DNA of 64,000 bases, from positions 1,302,001 to 1,366,000 of the forward strand of contig CAVSME010000003.1 of NCBI GenBank assembly GCA_963728985.1, written 5' to 3'. The notes beneath the pieces were generated by a model, which worked only from the letters and a program-made list of their open reading frames with translations, did not search any database and had not been told where the DNA came from. The position numbers and the translations under genes are program-made. This DNA comes from DASXAI01 sp963728985 (lineage in GTDB: Bacteria > Actinomycetota > Acidimicrobiia > Acidimicrobiales > Ilumatobacteraceae). Below are positions 45,026 through 54,671 of this stretch, in pieces. Numbering within the stretch: position 1 is the stretch's first letter; each line of letters starts with the position of its first letter.

Positions 45026-45838
45026 GTGCGCGTCGACAACGACGGCGTCGGCATCGAGGTCGCCGACGAGGGCTCCGGTCGACCAGTTGTGCTGCTGCAC
45101 GGCTGGCCCGATTCCGGTGCGCTCTGGCGCCACCAGGTGAAGGCCCTCACGGAGGCCGGGTTCCGCGCCATCGTGCCGGACCTGCGCGGCTTCGGTGCGT
45201 CCGACGCGCCGGAGGCCACCGAGCAGTACGCCCTGCCGTTCCTCGCCGGTGACGTGCTCGCCGTGCTCGACCACCTCGGCATCGAGAAGGCCCATGTCGT
45301 TGGCCACGACTGGGGCGCGGCGCTGGCATGGGCCCTCGGCGCGCTGGCGCCCGACCGGGTCGACCACCTGGCGGTGCTGTCGGTCGGTCATCCCGCGTCG
45401 TTCGGCGCCGCCGGCCTCGCCCAGCGCGAGAAGTCGTGGTACATGCTGCTGTTCCAGTTCGCCGGCGTGGCCGAGCAGTGGCTGTCCGACAACCACTGGG
45501 CCAACTTCGTGGCCTGGGCCAACCACCCCGACCTCGACACGGTGACGGCCGAGCAGGGCCGGCCGGGCCGGCTCACCGCCGGGCTCAACTGGTACCGGGC
45601 CAACATCCCGCCGGAGGCCTTCGTGGGTCCGCCGTTGGAGCTGCCTCCGGTGCAAGCACCGACGATGGGCATCTGGAGCAGTGGTGACATGGCGCTCACC
45701 GAGGCGCAGATGACCGGATCGACAGCGTTCCTGACGGGGCCGTGGCGCTACGAGCGCGTCGAGGACGTGGGACACTGGATGCAACTGGAAGCGCCCGAGG
45801 TGGTGAACCGCCTCCTCCTGGATTTCCTCCCACGATGA
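45026..45838 (+). CDS. Alpha/beta hydrolase (epoxide hydrolase-like)
   Basis: 270 residues, GTG start 3 bp after the flavoprotein stop. The oxyanion-hole motif HGWPD, LRGFGASDAPE and the nucleophile elbow VVGHDWGAALAW (Asp nucleophile between His and Trp) mark the epoxide hydrolase/haloalkane dehalogenase branch. The C-terminal His lies in RVEDVGHWMQLEAPE. With a monooxygenase upstream, hydrolysis of an epoxide product is plausible but not proven. Its TGA overlaps the next ATG. Confidence 0.88.
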   Translation: MRVDNDGVGIEVADEGSGRPVVLLHGWPDSGALWRHQVKALTEAGFRAIVPDLRGFGASDAPEATEQYALPFLAGDVLAVLDHLGIEKAHVVGHDWGAALAWALGALAPDRVDHLAVLSVGHPASFGAAGLAQREKSWYMLLFQFAGVAEQWLSDNHWANFVAWANHPDLDTVTAEQGRPGRLTAGLNWYRANIPPEAFVGPPLELPPVQAPTMGIWSSGDMALTEAQMTGSTAFLTGPWRYERVEDVGHWMQLEAPEVVNRLLLDFLPR

Positions 45839-47226
45839 GCACCGCTGCCACCGACCGCTACGACCTCGCCATCGGTCGCCTCGTGCGTTTCCACCCCGAC
45901 GTCGTGGGGGCCACGGAGTCGCTGGTCGAAGAGGAGCCCGGCTTCGCCATGGGTCACGCGTTGGCGGCCTACCTATCGCTCACCTCCACTGACGTACCCG
46001 ATCTCGACGGCGCCCGGACATCGGCCGATGCACTGGCGGCATTGGCCGGCACCGACCAGGAACGGGCCCATCGCGACACCGTCACCGCGTGGTTGGCGGG
46101 CGACTGGCACGGCGCCGCCCGCCGTCTCGACGACCACCTGATCGCGCAGCCCGACGACGTGCTCGCTCTGCTCGTCGGTCATCAGCTCGACTTCTTCCGC
46201 GGCGACGCGCAGAACCTGCGCGACCGTGTGGGCCGCTCGATCGGTCGCATCGATCCCACCCATCCGCTGCAGGGGTTCGTGCGGGGCATGTACGCCTTCG
46301 GTCTCGAAGAGGCCGGCAACTACGAGCTGGCCGAGGCCCACGGGCTGGCCGCCGTCGACGCCAACCCCGACGACGTGTGGGCCACCCACGCCGTCGTCCA
46401 CGTGTACGAGATGCGCGGTCAGGTCGACACCGGCGTCGGCTTCCTGCGCCAGCACGAGGCCGACTGGACCGTGGACAACATGTTCACCGTCCACAACTGG
46501 TGGCACCTGGCGCTGTTCCTGCTGGAGGCGGGCGACGTCGACGGCGCGCTCGCCGTGTACGACGCCCAGATCCACCACGGCCAGTCGGCCGGTGTGCCGT
46601 TGGAGATGCTCGACGCCAGCGCGCTCTTGTGGCGGTTGCTCCTCGACGACGTGCCCACCGGTGATCGCTTCGCGGCGCTGGCCGATGCCTGGACCACGCG
46701 CACCGGCATGACGCCGTGGTACGTGTTCAACGACGTGCACGCCACGATGGCGCTCGCCGGTGCTGGTCGGCTCGGCGAGGCCCGCGCCGTCATCGACCGC
46801 CTCGCCCGCTACGTCGACGCGCCGCCGACCGGGCCGGCCACCAACGTCGCCATGACGGCGGAGATCGGACTGCCCGCCAGCCGGGCCGTGCTCGCCTCCG
46901 TGGAAGGCCGCCACGACGACGTCGTCAGCGAGCTCCTCCCGATCCGGGGCATCCTCCAACGCTTCGGCGGATCGCACGCCCAGCGCGACGCCCTCCAGCG
47001 CACGCTTCTGACCGCCGCCCTCCGGGCCGGGCCCATCGAGCTGGCATCCGCCCTGCTCAGCGAGCGCCTGGCCGCCCGGCAGACGAGCGTCTACGCCTGG
47101 AACCGGCAGGCCGAGCTCGCCCGTCTGAACGGCAACGGGGCCCTCATGGCGACAGCGATAGCCACCGCCACCGAGCTCCAGGGCCGGTTCGCCACCGCCT
47201 CGGACGGCTGGCCTCTCACAGTCTGA
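45835..47226 (+). CDS. TPR protein of the TTC38 type
   Basis: 463 residues from ATG 45835, overlapping the hydrolase stop (ATGA). Tandem helical repeats run throughout, with TTC38-like pieces: PLQGFVRGMYAFGLEEAGNY, AEAHGLAAVDANPDDVWATH, AVVHVYEMRGQVDTGVGFL, NMFTVHNWWHLALFLLEAG. The family occurs in bacteria and animals and has no settled function. The coupling suggests it assists or regulates the two enzymes before it. Confidence 0.82.
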   Translation: MSTAATDRYDLAIGRLVRFHPDVVGATESLVEEEPGFAMGHALAAYLSLTSTDVPDLDGARTSADALAALAGTDQERAHRDTVTAWLAGDWHGAARRLDDHLIAQPDDVLALLVGHQLDFFRGDAQNLRDRVGRSIGRIDPTHPLQGFVRGMYAFGLEEAGNYELAEAHGLAAVDANPDDVWATHAVVHVYEMRGQVDTGVGFLRQHEADWTVDNMFTVHNWWHLALFLLEAGDVDGALAVYDAQIHHGQSAGVPLEMLDASALLWRLLLDDVPTGDRFAALADAWTTRTGMTPWYVFNDVHATMALAGAGRLGEARAVIDRLARYVDAPPTGPATNVAMTAEIGLPASRAVLASVEGRHDDVVSELLPIRGILQRFGGSHAQRDALQRTLLTAALRAGPIELASALLSERLAARQTSVYAWNRQAELARLNGNGALMATAIATATELQGRFATASDGWPLTV

Positions 47227-47239
47227 GAGACTGACGGCT

Positions 47240-48367
47240 GTGACAGACAACGGCCATCGGCCGGGGTTGACGCATCGTGCCCCGAGCCTCGCCGGTCGGA
47301 TGATCGGTGCCGTCGTCGGACCCCTCGTGACACCCGTCGTCGACAAGGTCGACCTGGACCACGTCGTCAGCCGCATCGACGTCGACCACGTCATCGATCG
47401 GGTCGACCTCGACGCCGTGATCGACCGGGTCGACCTCAACGCCCTGATCGAGCGCGTCGACCTCAACACGATCATCGACCGGGTCGACATCGATCGCGTC
47501 CTCGACCGCGTCGACATCGATCGACTCATCCAGCGCGTCGACGTCGACGAGCTCATGAAACGGGTCGACCTCAATGCGCTGATCGGCAGGGTCGACATCA
47601 ACGCCCTGGTGGCCAAGGTCGACGTGAACGAGGTCGTGGCCCGGGTGGACACCGACGCCTTGGTGGAGCGCACCGAGATCGGTGCCCTCATCGCCCGTTC
47701 CACGAGCGGCATCTTTGCGACAGTGCTCGACGCGTTGCGCAGCTACATCGTCAGCCTCGACCTCGTGGTCCACGGCATCATCGATCGGATCATGCGCCGT
47801 CCTCACCCGCACGACGACAACGACGCCACGACCAAGCGCACCCTTCTACCCTGGCGTCGCGACCTGGCCCTGCAGGGAACGCCGGGTGGTGCGGTGAGCC
47901 GTGTTGCCGCGTTCGCGTTCGACTGGTTCCTCATCGGCGTCCTGTACGTCTTCGGGCAGCGCATGTTCGCCCTCGGCCTCGAGGTACTGGTCGGCCGCAC
48001 GTGGATAGCCTCGGAGCACCGCGTCGCCGCCGGTGTCGCCTTCGTCATCTGGGCCTTCCTCTACTTCGCGGTACCGCTGGCCGTTGTCGGCCGAACACCC
48101 GGGATGGGTTTGCTCGGGGTGAAGGTGCAGCAGGTTGATGGCCGCCCGATCCGCGGCGGCCGGGCCGCATTGCGGACGCTCGTTCTCCCGCTCAGCTTCT
48201 TGCTGTTCGGCCTCGGTCTCTTCATCGGACTGTTCCGATCGGACCGCCGCACGCTGCATGACCTCATCGCCAAGACGACCGTGGTCTACGCGTGGGACGC
48301 GCGCGGCGCCCATCTCCGGCTGCTGGCGGCGCGCCAGGAGCAGGAACACCCGACGGCCGCTGCCTGA
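47240..48367 (+). CDS. RDD-family membrane protein with 13 nonapeptide repeats
   Basis: 375 residues, GTG start. After about 36 residues with one hydrophobic stretch, residues 37-153 are 13 back-to-back nonapeptides of the type VDLDAVIDR. The acidic, hydrophobic and Arg positions are kept almost without fail. A hydrophobic helix near 155-185 and a basic/His-rich linker follow. The C-terminal RDD domain has three helices with AVSRVAAFAFDWFLIGVLYV, GRTPGMGLLGVKVQQVDGRP and DRRTLHDLIAKTTVVY. RDD proteins are putative transporters or ion exchangers. The repeat ladder may form a long regular rod or a ligand scaffold. Confidence 0.82.
   Translation: MTDNGHRPGLTHRAPSLAGRMIGAVVGPLVTPVVDKVDLDHVVSRIDVDHVIDRVDLDAVIDRVDLNALIERVDLNTIIDRVDIDRVLDRVDIDRLIQRVDVDELMKRVDLNALIGRVDINALVAKVDVNEVVARVDTDALVERTEIGALIARSTSGIFATVLDALRSYIVSLDLVVHGIIDRIMRRPHPHDDNDATTKRTLLPWRRDLALQGTPGGAVSRVAAFAFDWFLIGVLYVFGQRMFALGLEVLVGRTWIASEHRVAAGVAFVIWAFLYFAVPLAVVGRTPGMGLLGVKVQQVDGRPIRGGRAALRTLVLPLSFLLFGLGLFIGLFRSDRRTLHDLIAKTTVVYAWDARGAHLRLLAARQEQEHPTAAA
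47348..47698 (+). repeat. Thirteen 27-bp coding repeats
   Basis: Each unit encodes one V/I-D-x-(D/N)-x-V/L-I/V-x-R/K nonapeptide. The DNA units differ at many third positions, so selection is on the protein pattern and the array is old. The last unit (TEIGALIAR) is the most divergent. Confidence 0.9.
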
Positions 48368-48373
48368 GCACGA

Positions 48374-49294
48374 TCAGGCCCAGAGGTCGGTGCTGAGGTA
48401 CTTGAGGCCGGTGTCGGCGAGCACGACGGCCACGGTCTGGCCGCGGTGGGGACCGGCCAGCAGGCGTTCGGCGGCAGCCACGTTGGCGCCGGCCGAGAAG
48501 CCGGCGAAGATCCCCTCGAGCCGGGCCAGGCGCCTGGCCGTGGCGATGGCCTCGTCATCGGTGACGGTGAGGTGGCCATCGACCAGCTCGGGATCGAGCA
48601 AGGGCAGCTCGGGCATCGAGTAGCCGCCGCCCTGGATGCGGTGGTCGGGGCGGGACGGGTCGACGGCGTAGCAGGCGATGGCCGGCCGGTGCGCCTTGAG
48701 GGCCCGGGCCACCCCGGCCAGGGTGCCGCCGGTGCCGATGAACTCGCAGAAGGCGTCGATGTCGCCGCCCGACTGCCGCCACAGCTCTTCCCCCGTGCCG
48801 TCCTCATGAGCGCGGGTGTTGCCCAGGAGGCGGAACTGATCGGCCCGGAACGCCCCGCGCTCCGCGGCGAGCGCCGCCGCCGTCTCCTCCACCCGGGCCA
48901 GGTCCTCGCCCGACACGTGGCCGCGCTCGGCGCCGGGCGCCTGATCCACGAGCACCACCTCCGCGCCGAGGGCCCGCATCATGGCGGCGCGCTCGTCGGA
49001 GTTGCCGCGTGACATGACGGCCACAAACGGGTGGCCCGTCACCGCGCAGACGATGGCGAGGCCGGTGCCGGTGTTGCCGCTGGTGAGCTCCACCACCGTC
49101 TGGCCCGGATCGAGCCGCCCTTCGGCGGTGGCGTCCTCGATCATGCGCAGGGCGATGCGATCCTTCTTCGAGCCCCCCGGGTTGAGGTAGTCGAGCTTGG
49201 CCAGGATGCGCCCGGGTCCGGGATGGAGCCGGCGCAGCTCGACCAGCGGGGTGCCCCCGATCGCGTCCAGCACCGAACCCAGCACGGACGCCAT
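48374..49294 (-). CDS. PLP-dependent cysteine synthase-like enzyme
   Basis: 306 residues, fold type II PLP enzyme. GGTPLVELRRL and NPGGSKKDRIALRMI provide the PLP-lysine region, with Lys-Lys where most relatives have Val-Lys. SGNTGTGLAI is the substrate loop, EFIGTGGTLAGVARAL the phosphate loop and FSAGANVAAAERLL the late motif. These features fit O-acetylserine sulfhydrylase or cystathionine-beta-synthase-like enzymes. The single-domain length argues against CBS. It is convergent with the RDD gene, with only 6 bp between stops. Confidence 0.88.
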   Translation of the reverse strand: MASVLGSVLDAIGGTPLVELRRLHPGPGRILAKLDYLNPGGSKKDRIALRMIEDATAEGRLDPGQTVVELTSGNTGTGLAIVCAVTGHPFVAVMSRGNSDERAAMMRALGAEVVLVDQAPGAERGHVSGEDLARVEETAAALAAERGAFRADQFRLLGNTRAHEDGTGEELWRQSGGDIDAFCEFIGTGGTLAGVARALKAHRPAIACYAVDPSRPDHRIQGGGYSMPELPLLDPELVDGHLTVTDDEAIATARRLARLEGIFAGFSAGANVAAAERLLAGPHRGQTVAVVLADTGLKYLSTDLWA

Positions 49295-49429
49295 CCACCC
49301 AGTATGGGCGGAGTGGTGCCGCAGTGCGGCGCCAGGAGCAGCTCATCGCGGCATTGCCGAGTGCAGCGAGTAGGAGCAAGCCGAAGCGTGCGGAGGCGGC
49401 GACGCAGACGGGGCCGTACTCTCGGCGCC

Positions 49430-49915
49430 ATGTTCGACTCCGACCTGGCCGCCCGCGCCGAGCGGGCCGCCGAACTGCTGAAAGCCCGTGGCGACACCAT
49501 CGGCATCGCCGAGGGCGCCAGCGGCGGGCTCATCGCCGCCTCGCTGCTGGCCGTGCCTGGCGCGTCGGCATACTTCGTCGGCGGTGCCGTCGTCTACACG
49601 TTCGCTGCCAAGGAAGGCCTCCTCGGCGACGTGATCGAGACCCCCGCGGGTCTGCGGGGGGCCAGCGAACCTTTTGCCCGCTACCTGGCCAAGGCCATCC
49701 GCACCCGCCTGGGCACCACGTGGGGCATCGGCGAGGGCGGGGCGGCTGGTCCGCCCAACCGCTACGGCGACCCCGCCGGGCACGCGTGGCTGGCGGTGGA
49801 CGGGCCCGTCGAGGCCACCCGCCACCTGCTCACCGGGCTCGACGACCGCCGGGCCAACATGGTGGCATTCGCCACGGCCGCCTTGGACCTGCTCGTCGAA
49901 AGCCTGTCGATCTGA
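49430..49915 (+). CDS. CinA C-terminal domain protein (PncC-like)
   Basis: 161 residues from ATG 49430. It covers the whole CinA_C fold: LAARAERAAELLKARGDTIG, then GASGGLIAASLLAVPGASAY and FVGGAVVYTFAAKEGLLGDV. Stand-alone members include nicotinamide-nucleotide amidases of NAD recycling. However, the usual ESCTGG-type motif reads EGASGG here, so amidase activity is doubtful. Confidence 0.8.
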   Translation: MFDSDLAARAERAAELLKARGDTIGIAEGASGGLIAASLLAVPGASAYFVGGAVVYTFAAKEGLLGDVIETPAGLRGASEPFARYLAKAIRTRLGTTWGIGEGGAAGPPNRYGDPAGHAWLAVDGPVEATRHLLTGLDDRRANMVAFATAALDLLVESLSI

Positions 49916-49977
49916 AGGATCCCGTTCGTCGTTGAGGTAGCGCGGCCTCGCCGGCCGCCCGGCACCAGGAGGACACC

Positions 49978-50348
49978 GTGAAGTACATGCTGCTCATCTA
50001 CTCCGACCGCGAGGCCTACGCCGCCCTCTCCAGCGAGACGCAGGCGCAGATCAACCAGGACTACTTCACCTACACGCAGCAGATCATCGACAGCGGCGAG
50101 TGGGTGGCCGGCGATCCCCTGCAGGGTGTCGAGACAGCCACCACCGTGCGCAGCCGCGGCGGTCAGCGCACCCTCACCGACGGGCCGTACGCGGAGACGA
50201 AGGAAGTGCTCGGCGGCTACTACCTCGTGGACGTGAAGGACCTCGATCGGGCGCTGGAGCTGGCCGCGCTCCTGCCCGGCGTCCGCCACGAGATCGACGT
50301 GATCGAGGTGCGCCCGCTCATGGACCTCTCGGAGATCATGGGGAGCTG

Positions 50349-50349
<1 letters not shown>
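49978..50349 (+). CDS. DGPF-domain (YCII-related) protein
   Basis: 123 residues, GTG start behind an AGGAGG-like box. MKYMLLIYSDREAYAALSSE and the family hallmark TDGPYAETKEVLGGYYLVDV identify it. The fold is a ferredoxin-like dimer. Genes of this type are regularly paired with ECF42 sigma factors, as here, where its stop overlaps the sigma ATG (TGATG). They are thought to be controlled by the sigma factor. Confidence 0.93.
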
Positions 50350-51626
<1,277 letters not shown>

Positions 51627-51671
51627 CATTCGTCGGTGATCTGCTCGTTGCCGCGGCGACGAACGCGTGGC

Positions 51672-52346
51672 ATGCGGATGGACATCGACAACTACACGAA
51701 GCGGGCGGGCCGCGTGGACCTCGACGGCATCGACTTCGACGACTTCCGGAGCCAACCGCTCGACGACGACACCCTGCGCTGCCTCCGGTACATGCACGAC
51801 GTGGAGCACCACACGGTCTGCTACCTGCGCGACCTGCTGGTGACGTCGGCCCATCGCGATCCCGAGGTGACGAGCTTCCTCACGATGTGGACGTTCGAGG
51901 AGTACTGGCACGGCGACGCCATCGGCGCGGTGCTGGCCGCCCATGGCGAGACCGCCGGGCCGTCGCGCATCGCCGCCGTGCGCCGCTCGCTGCGGTGGAA
52001 CGATCGGCTGGCCCCCACGCTGCACTCGCTCGGCTCGTGGATCGCCGGCGCGTCCTACGGCGCCGTGCACATGACGTGGGGCGCGGTCAACGAGTGGACG
52101 ACGCAGGCCGGGTACTCGTGCCTGGCCGCCCGCGCCGGCCATCCCACGCTGGCCGAGCTGCTCCGGCGGATCATGCGCCAGGAGGGCCGCCACATCGACT
52201 TCTACGCCAGTCAGGCCGATCGCCGGCTGCGGACTGATCATCAGGCGCAGCGCCTCACCCGCTTCGCCCTGCGCAGGCTCTGGAAGCCGGTCGGGTCGGA
52301 CGTCAGGCTGGCGGTCAGCCACACCGTGGCGCGCTGGGCGTCGTAG
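51672..52346 (+). CDS. Ferritin-like diiron protein
   Basis: About 224 residues from ATG 51672 (another at 51678). Helical bundle with candidate diiron ligands: MHDVEHHTVCYLRDLL, the E-x-x-H of MWTFEEYWHGDAIGAV, WGAVNEWTTQAGY and the second E-x-x-H-type RQEGRHIDFYA. This resembles the acyl-ACP desaturase/ferritin-like superfamily, but the protein is shorter than desaturases. It may oxidise a lipid or other substrate. Its last 30 bp overlap the remnant permease on the other strand. Confidence 0.75.
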   Translation: MRMDIDNYTKRAGRVDLDGIDFDDFRSQPLDDDTLRCLRYMHDVEHHTVCYLRDLLVTSAHRDPEVTSFLTMWTFEEYWHGDAIGAVLAAHGETAGPSRIAAVRRSLRWNDRLAPTLHSLGSWIAGASYGAVHMTWGAVNEWTTQAGYSCLAARAGHPTLAELLRRIMRQEGRHIDFYASQADRRLRTDHQAQRLTRFALRRLWKPVGSDVRLAVSHTVARWAS

Positions 52347-52788
52347 ATCTCGGCCCGGGTCCGCCGATCGAGATCGCGAAGTACGAGCCGCCGGTCACGA
52401 CGATCACGAACACGGCGGCGGCGCTGGCCCCGGCGGTGATCCCGATGAGGTCGGGGCTGGCCAGCGGGTTGCGAGCGAGGCTCTGGAAGATGGCGCCGGC
52501 GAGGCCGAAGGCGGCGCCGACGAGGAACCCGGTGCGCGACCGGCGCAGGCGCAGCGTCTGCACGATGAACTTGGAGTCGCTACCGCCGAAGCCGAAGATG
52601 GCGGGCACGACGTCGCGCAGCGGGATGGGGAAGTCGCCCACGCTGATCGACACGCAGAACACGACGGCCGATGCCGCCGCCAGCACCCAGCCCACGACGA
52701 CGCTGCGCCGGCGACTCGCGGCACGCGCCGCGACCACAACGGCCACGTCGGCGGTGGCGATCACGCGCCCGCCCTGCTGTCCCAACAT
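52315..52788 (-). pseudogene. Truncated FecCD-type siderophore/iron ABC permease
   Basis: The first 130-140 residues of a FecCD/BtuC permease are clear: a first helix VVVGWVLAAASAVVFCVSIS and GDFPIPLRDVVPAIFGFG, then the hallmark LRLRRSRTGFLVGAAFGLAG, AIFQSLARNPLASPDLIGIT and AGASAAAVFVIVV. After SYFAISIGGP (near 52361) the frame leaves the family and stops inside the end of the ferritin-like gene. Full-length members have about 330 residues, so more than half is missing, with no partner ATPase or binding protein nearby. A deletion junction near 52360 is likely. Confidence 0.8.
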
Positions 52789-52807
52789 TGGGTGCGGATT
52801 GCGTCTT

Positions 52808-52846
52808 GGGTGCGAGATGGCCCGCCTGGCGGGGCATCTCGCACCC
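52808..52846. repeat. Near-perfect 19-bp-arm hairpin
   Basis: The arms 52808-52826 and 52828-52846 are complementary except at one position (GGGTGCGAGATG opposite CATCTCGCACCC). It lies just upstream of the truncated permease and could be a REP-like palindrome or a terminator for the GH13 gene. A similar TTGGGTGCG string occurs a few bases away. Confidence 0.6.
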
Positions 52847-53047
52847 ATCGAGTGATTCGCGGCCGACGTATCGCCGGCGCCAGGCTGGGCCGCCCCCACG
52901 ACCACCCGCCAGGACCGAGTGCGCACCAGGCCGCGGGGCCGGTCGGCACGGACGAGGCCACGCGAGTCGAGTGCCGGTTCCGTGGCGACGGCCGCACTCA
53001 CGGCGCCGCCGCGCCGCCTCGATGTCGGGACGGCACACGCCAGACTG

Positions 53048-53061
53048 TAGGTGTGCCTAAC
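53048..53061. promoter_or_regulatory. Possible DtxR/IdeR iron box
   Basis: TAGGTGTGCCTAAC keeps both core halves (TAGGT and CCTAA) of the actinobacterial iron box TTAGGTTAGCCTAACC, with mismatches in the centre and flanks. It lies about 260 bp upstream of the remnant iron permease, so it may be the regulatory relic of a lost siderophore operon. Confidence 0.35.
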
Positions 53062-53067
53062 GGCGGC

Positions 53068-54633
53068 TCACAAGAGGCGCAGGAGCAGCCCCTCGCTCGG
53101 GCCGAGCACCACCGCGGCGGTGCCGACCGGACCCACGGCGCGGTCCGGGTCGGTCGACACGAGCACGCTCGCGTCGGTGAGGTCGACGGCCAGCGGCGCC
53201 GCTGTGGTGGCGAAGTTCACCGCCGCCACGACCCGGACGTCGCCGGCTTCGCGACGCCACGCCAGCACGTCGGGCCCGGCGTCGAGGGTCACCTGGGTGC
53301 CGCCCTGGAGCACCGGCAGCGTGGTCCGCAACTCGGCCAGCCGCCGCACGAAGGCGAGCGTGGAGCGGGGGTCGGCGGCTTGGCGCTCCACACAGAGGTG
53401 CTCGGCGTCGCCCACCAGCGGGAGCCACGGCTCGCCGGTCGTGAACCCGGCGCCGGGGCCGGCCTCCGACGGTGGCTGCCACGGGATGGGGGCCCGCTCG
53501 GGATCGCGGCCGTCGACGTCGACCACTCGCTCGGGCGGGATCACGGCGTCGGGCAGGCCCAGCTCCTCGCCCTGGTACACGAAGGGCGTGCCCCGCAGCG
53601 CGTAGAGCATGAGCGCTACTGCCCGGGCGCGGGCCGGACCCTGGCCGTCGGTGTCGAAGCGACTGGCGGCCCGCGGGTTGTCGTGGTTGGCGAGGAACCA
53701 GGCGGGCCAGCTGGCGGCGTCGGCGAGGGCGTCGAACTCGTCGATCGCCGTGCGGAACGCCGAGGCCGACCACGGCAGCTTCACGAACACGAAGTTGTGG
53801 GCGAGGTCGAGCTTCTCGCCGCCCTGCACGTAGGTCACCACCCGGCGCAGGTCGAAGAGGTACACCTCGCCGACCAGCATCCGGTCGGGGTACTCGTCCA
53901 CCACGCGGCGGATCCCACGCAGCCGATCGTCGATCGTGGGCCAGTCCTCGCGATGGGGCGGCTCGCCCTTCACCTCGTCGCCGAGGGCCGGGTCCTTGGC
54001 CAGCTTGTGCACGACGTCGATGCGGAACCCGTCCACCCCCCGCTCGAGCCAGAAGCGCAGGACGTCGTGCATGGCCGCCTCGACCTCGGGGTTCTCCCAG
54101 TTGAGATCGGGCTGCTCGGCCTCGAACGAGTGGAGGTACCACTGCTGCGTGGCGTCGTCGAACGTCCACGCCTTCCCGACGGCCACGAACTCCGAGCGCC
54201 AGTTGTTCGGTGGCCCGCCACCCGGCGCGCTGTCGCGCCACACGTACCAGTCGCGCTTCGGATCATCACGGCTCGAGCGCGACGCCAGGAACCAGGGGTG
54301 GTGGTCCGAGGTGTGGTTCGGCACCCAGTCGAGCACCACCTTCATGTCGCGGCGGTGGCACTCGGCGATGAGGCGGTCGAGGTCGGCCAGGCTGCCGAAC
54401 ACGGGATCGACGTCGCAGTAGTCGGCCACGTCGTAGCCGAAGTCGGCCATGGGCGACGGGTAGATCGGTGACAGCCAGACCGCCGCCACACGGAGGGCGG
54501 CCAGATGGTCGAGATGAGCGATGATGCCGGGCAGGTCGCCCACGCCATCGCCGTTGCTGTCGGCGAACGAGCGAGGATAGATCTGGTAGATCGCGCCGCG
54601 TTGCCACCACGACAGGTCGGACACGGCGGGCAC
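53068..54633 (-). CDS. GH13 alpha-glucosidase
   Basis: 521 residues, GTG start at 54633 (another GTG three codons on). The TIM-barrel enzyme begins WWQRGAIYQIYPRSFADSNG and carries all GH13 regions: VVLDWVPNHTSDHH, DGFRIDVVHK with nucleophile Asp206, LVGEVYLF with acid Glu256, and FLANHDNPR with Asp318. QGEELGLPD and a C-terminal beta domain follow. It should hydrolyse or transfer alpha-glucosides such as maltose, trehalose or isomaltose units; the exact subfamily is uncertain. It is monocistronic and divergent from the dioxygenase operon. Confidence 0.93.
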   Translation of the reverse strand: MPAVSDLSWWQRGAIYQIYPRSFADSNGDGVGDLPGIIAHLDHLAALRVAAVWLSPIYPSPMADFGYDVADYCDVDPVFGSLADLDRLIAECHRRDMKVVLDWVPNHTSDHHPWFLASRSSRDDPKRDWYVWRDSAPGGGPPNNWRSEFVAVGKAWTFDDATQQWYLHSFEAEQPDLNWENPEVEAAMHDVLRFWLERGVDGFRIDVVHKLAKDPALGDEVKGEPPHREDWPTIDDRLRGIRRVVDEYPDRMLVGEVYLFDLRRVVTYVQGGEKLDLAHNFVFVKLPWSASAFRTAIDEFDALADAASWPAWFLANHDNPRAASRFDTDGQGPARARAVALMLYALRGTPFVYQGEELGLPDAVIPPERVVDVDGRDPERAPIPWQPPSEAGPGAGFTTGEPWLPLVGDAEHLCVERQAADPRSTLAFVRRLAELRTTLPVLQGGTQVTLDAGPDVLAWRREAGDVRVVAAVNFATTAAPLAVDLTDASVLVSTDPDRAVGPVGTAAVVLGPSEGLLLRLL

Positions 54634-54671
54634 CCTATCGGCGGGGTCGGGCGGCTCGTACGCTTGCTGTC

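Noticed and set aside
47348..47698. Regular 27-bp periodicity that could suggest a CRISPR or minisatellite array
   Set aside because: There are no spacers, and the period encodes a conserved nonapeptide in frame inside a clear gene.
43826..47712. Two very long minus-strand frames (652 and 579 codons)
   Set aside because: They are mirror frames of the flavoprotein, hydrolase and TPR genes, all of which have complete family motifs on the plus strand.
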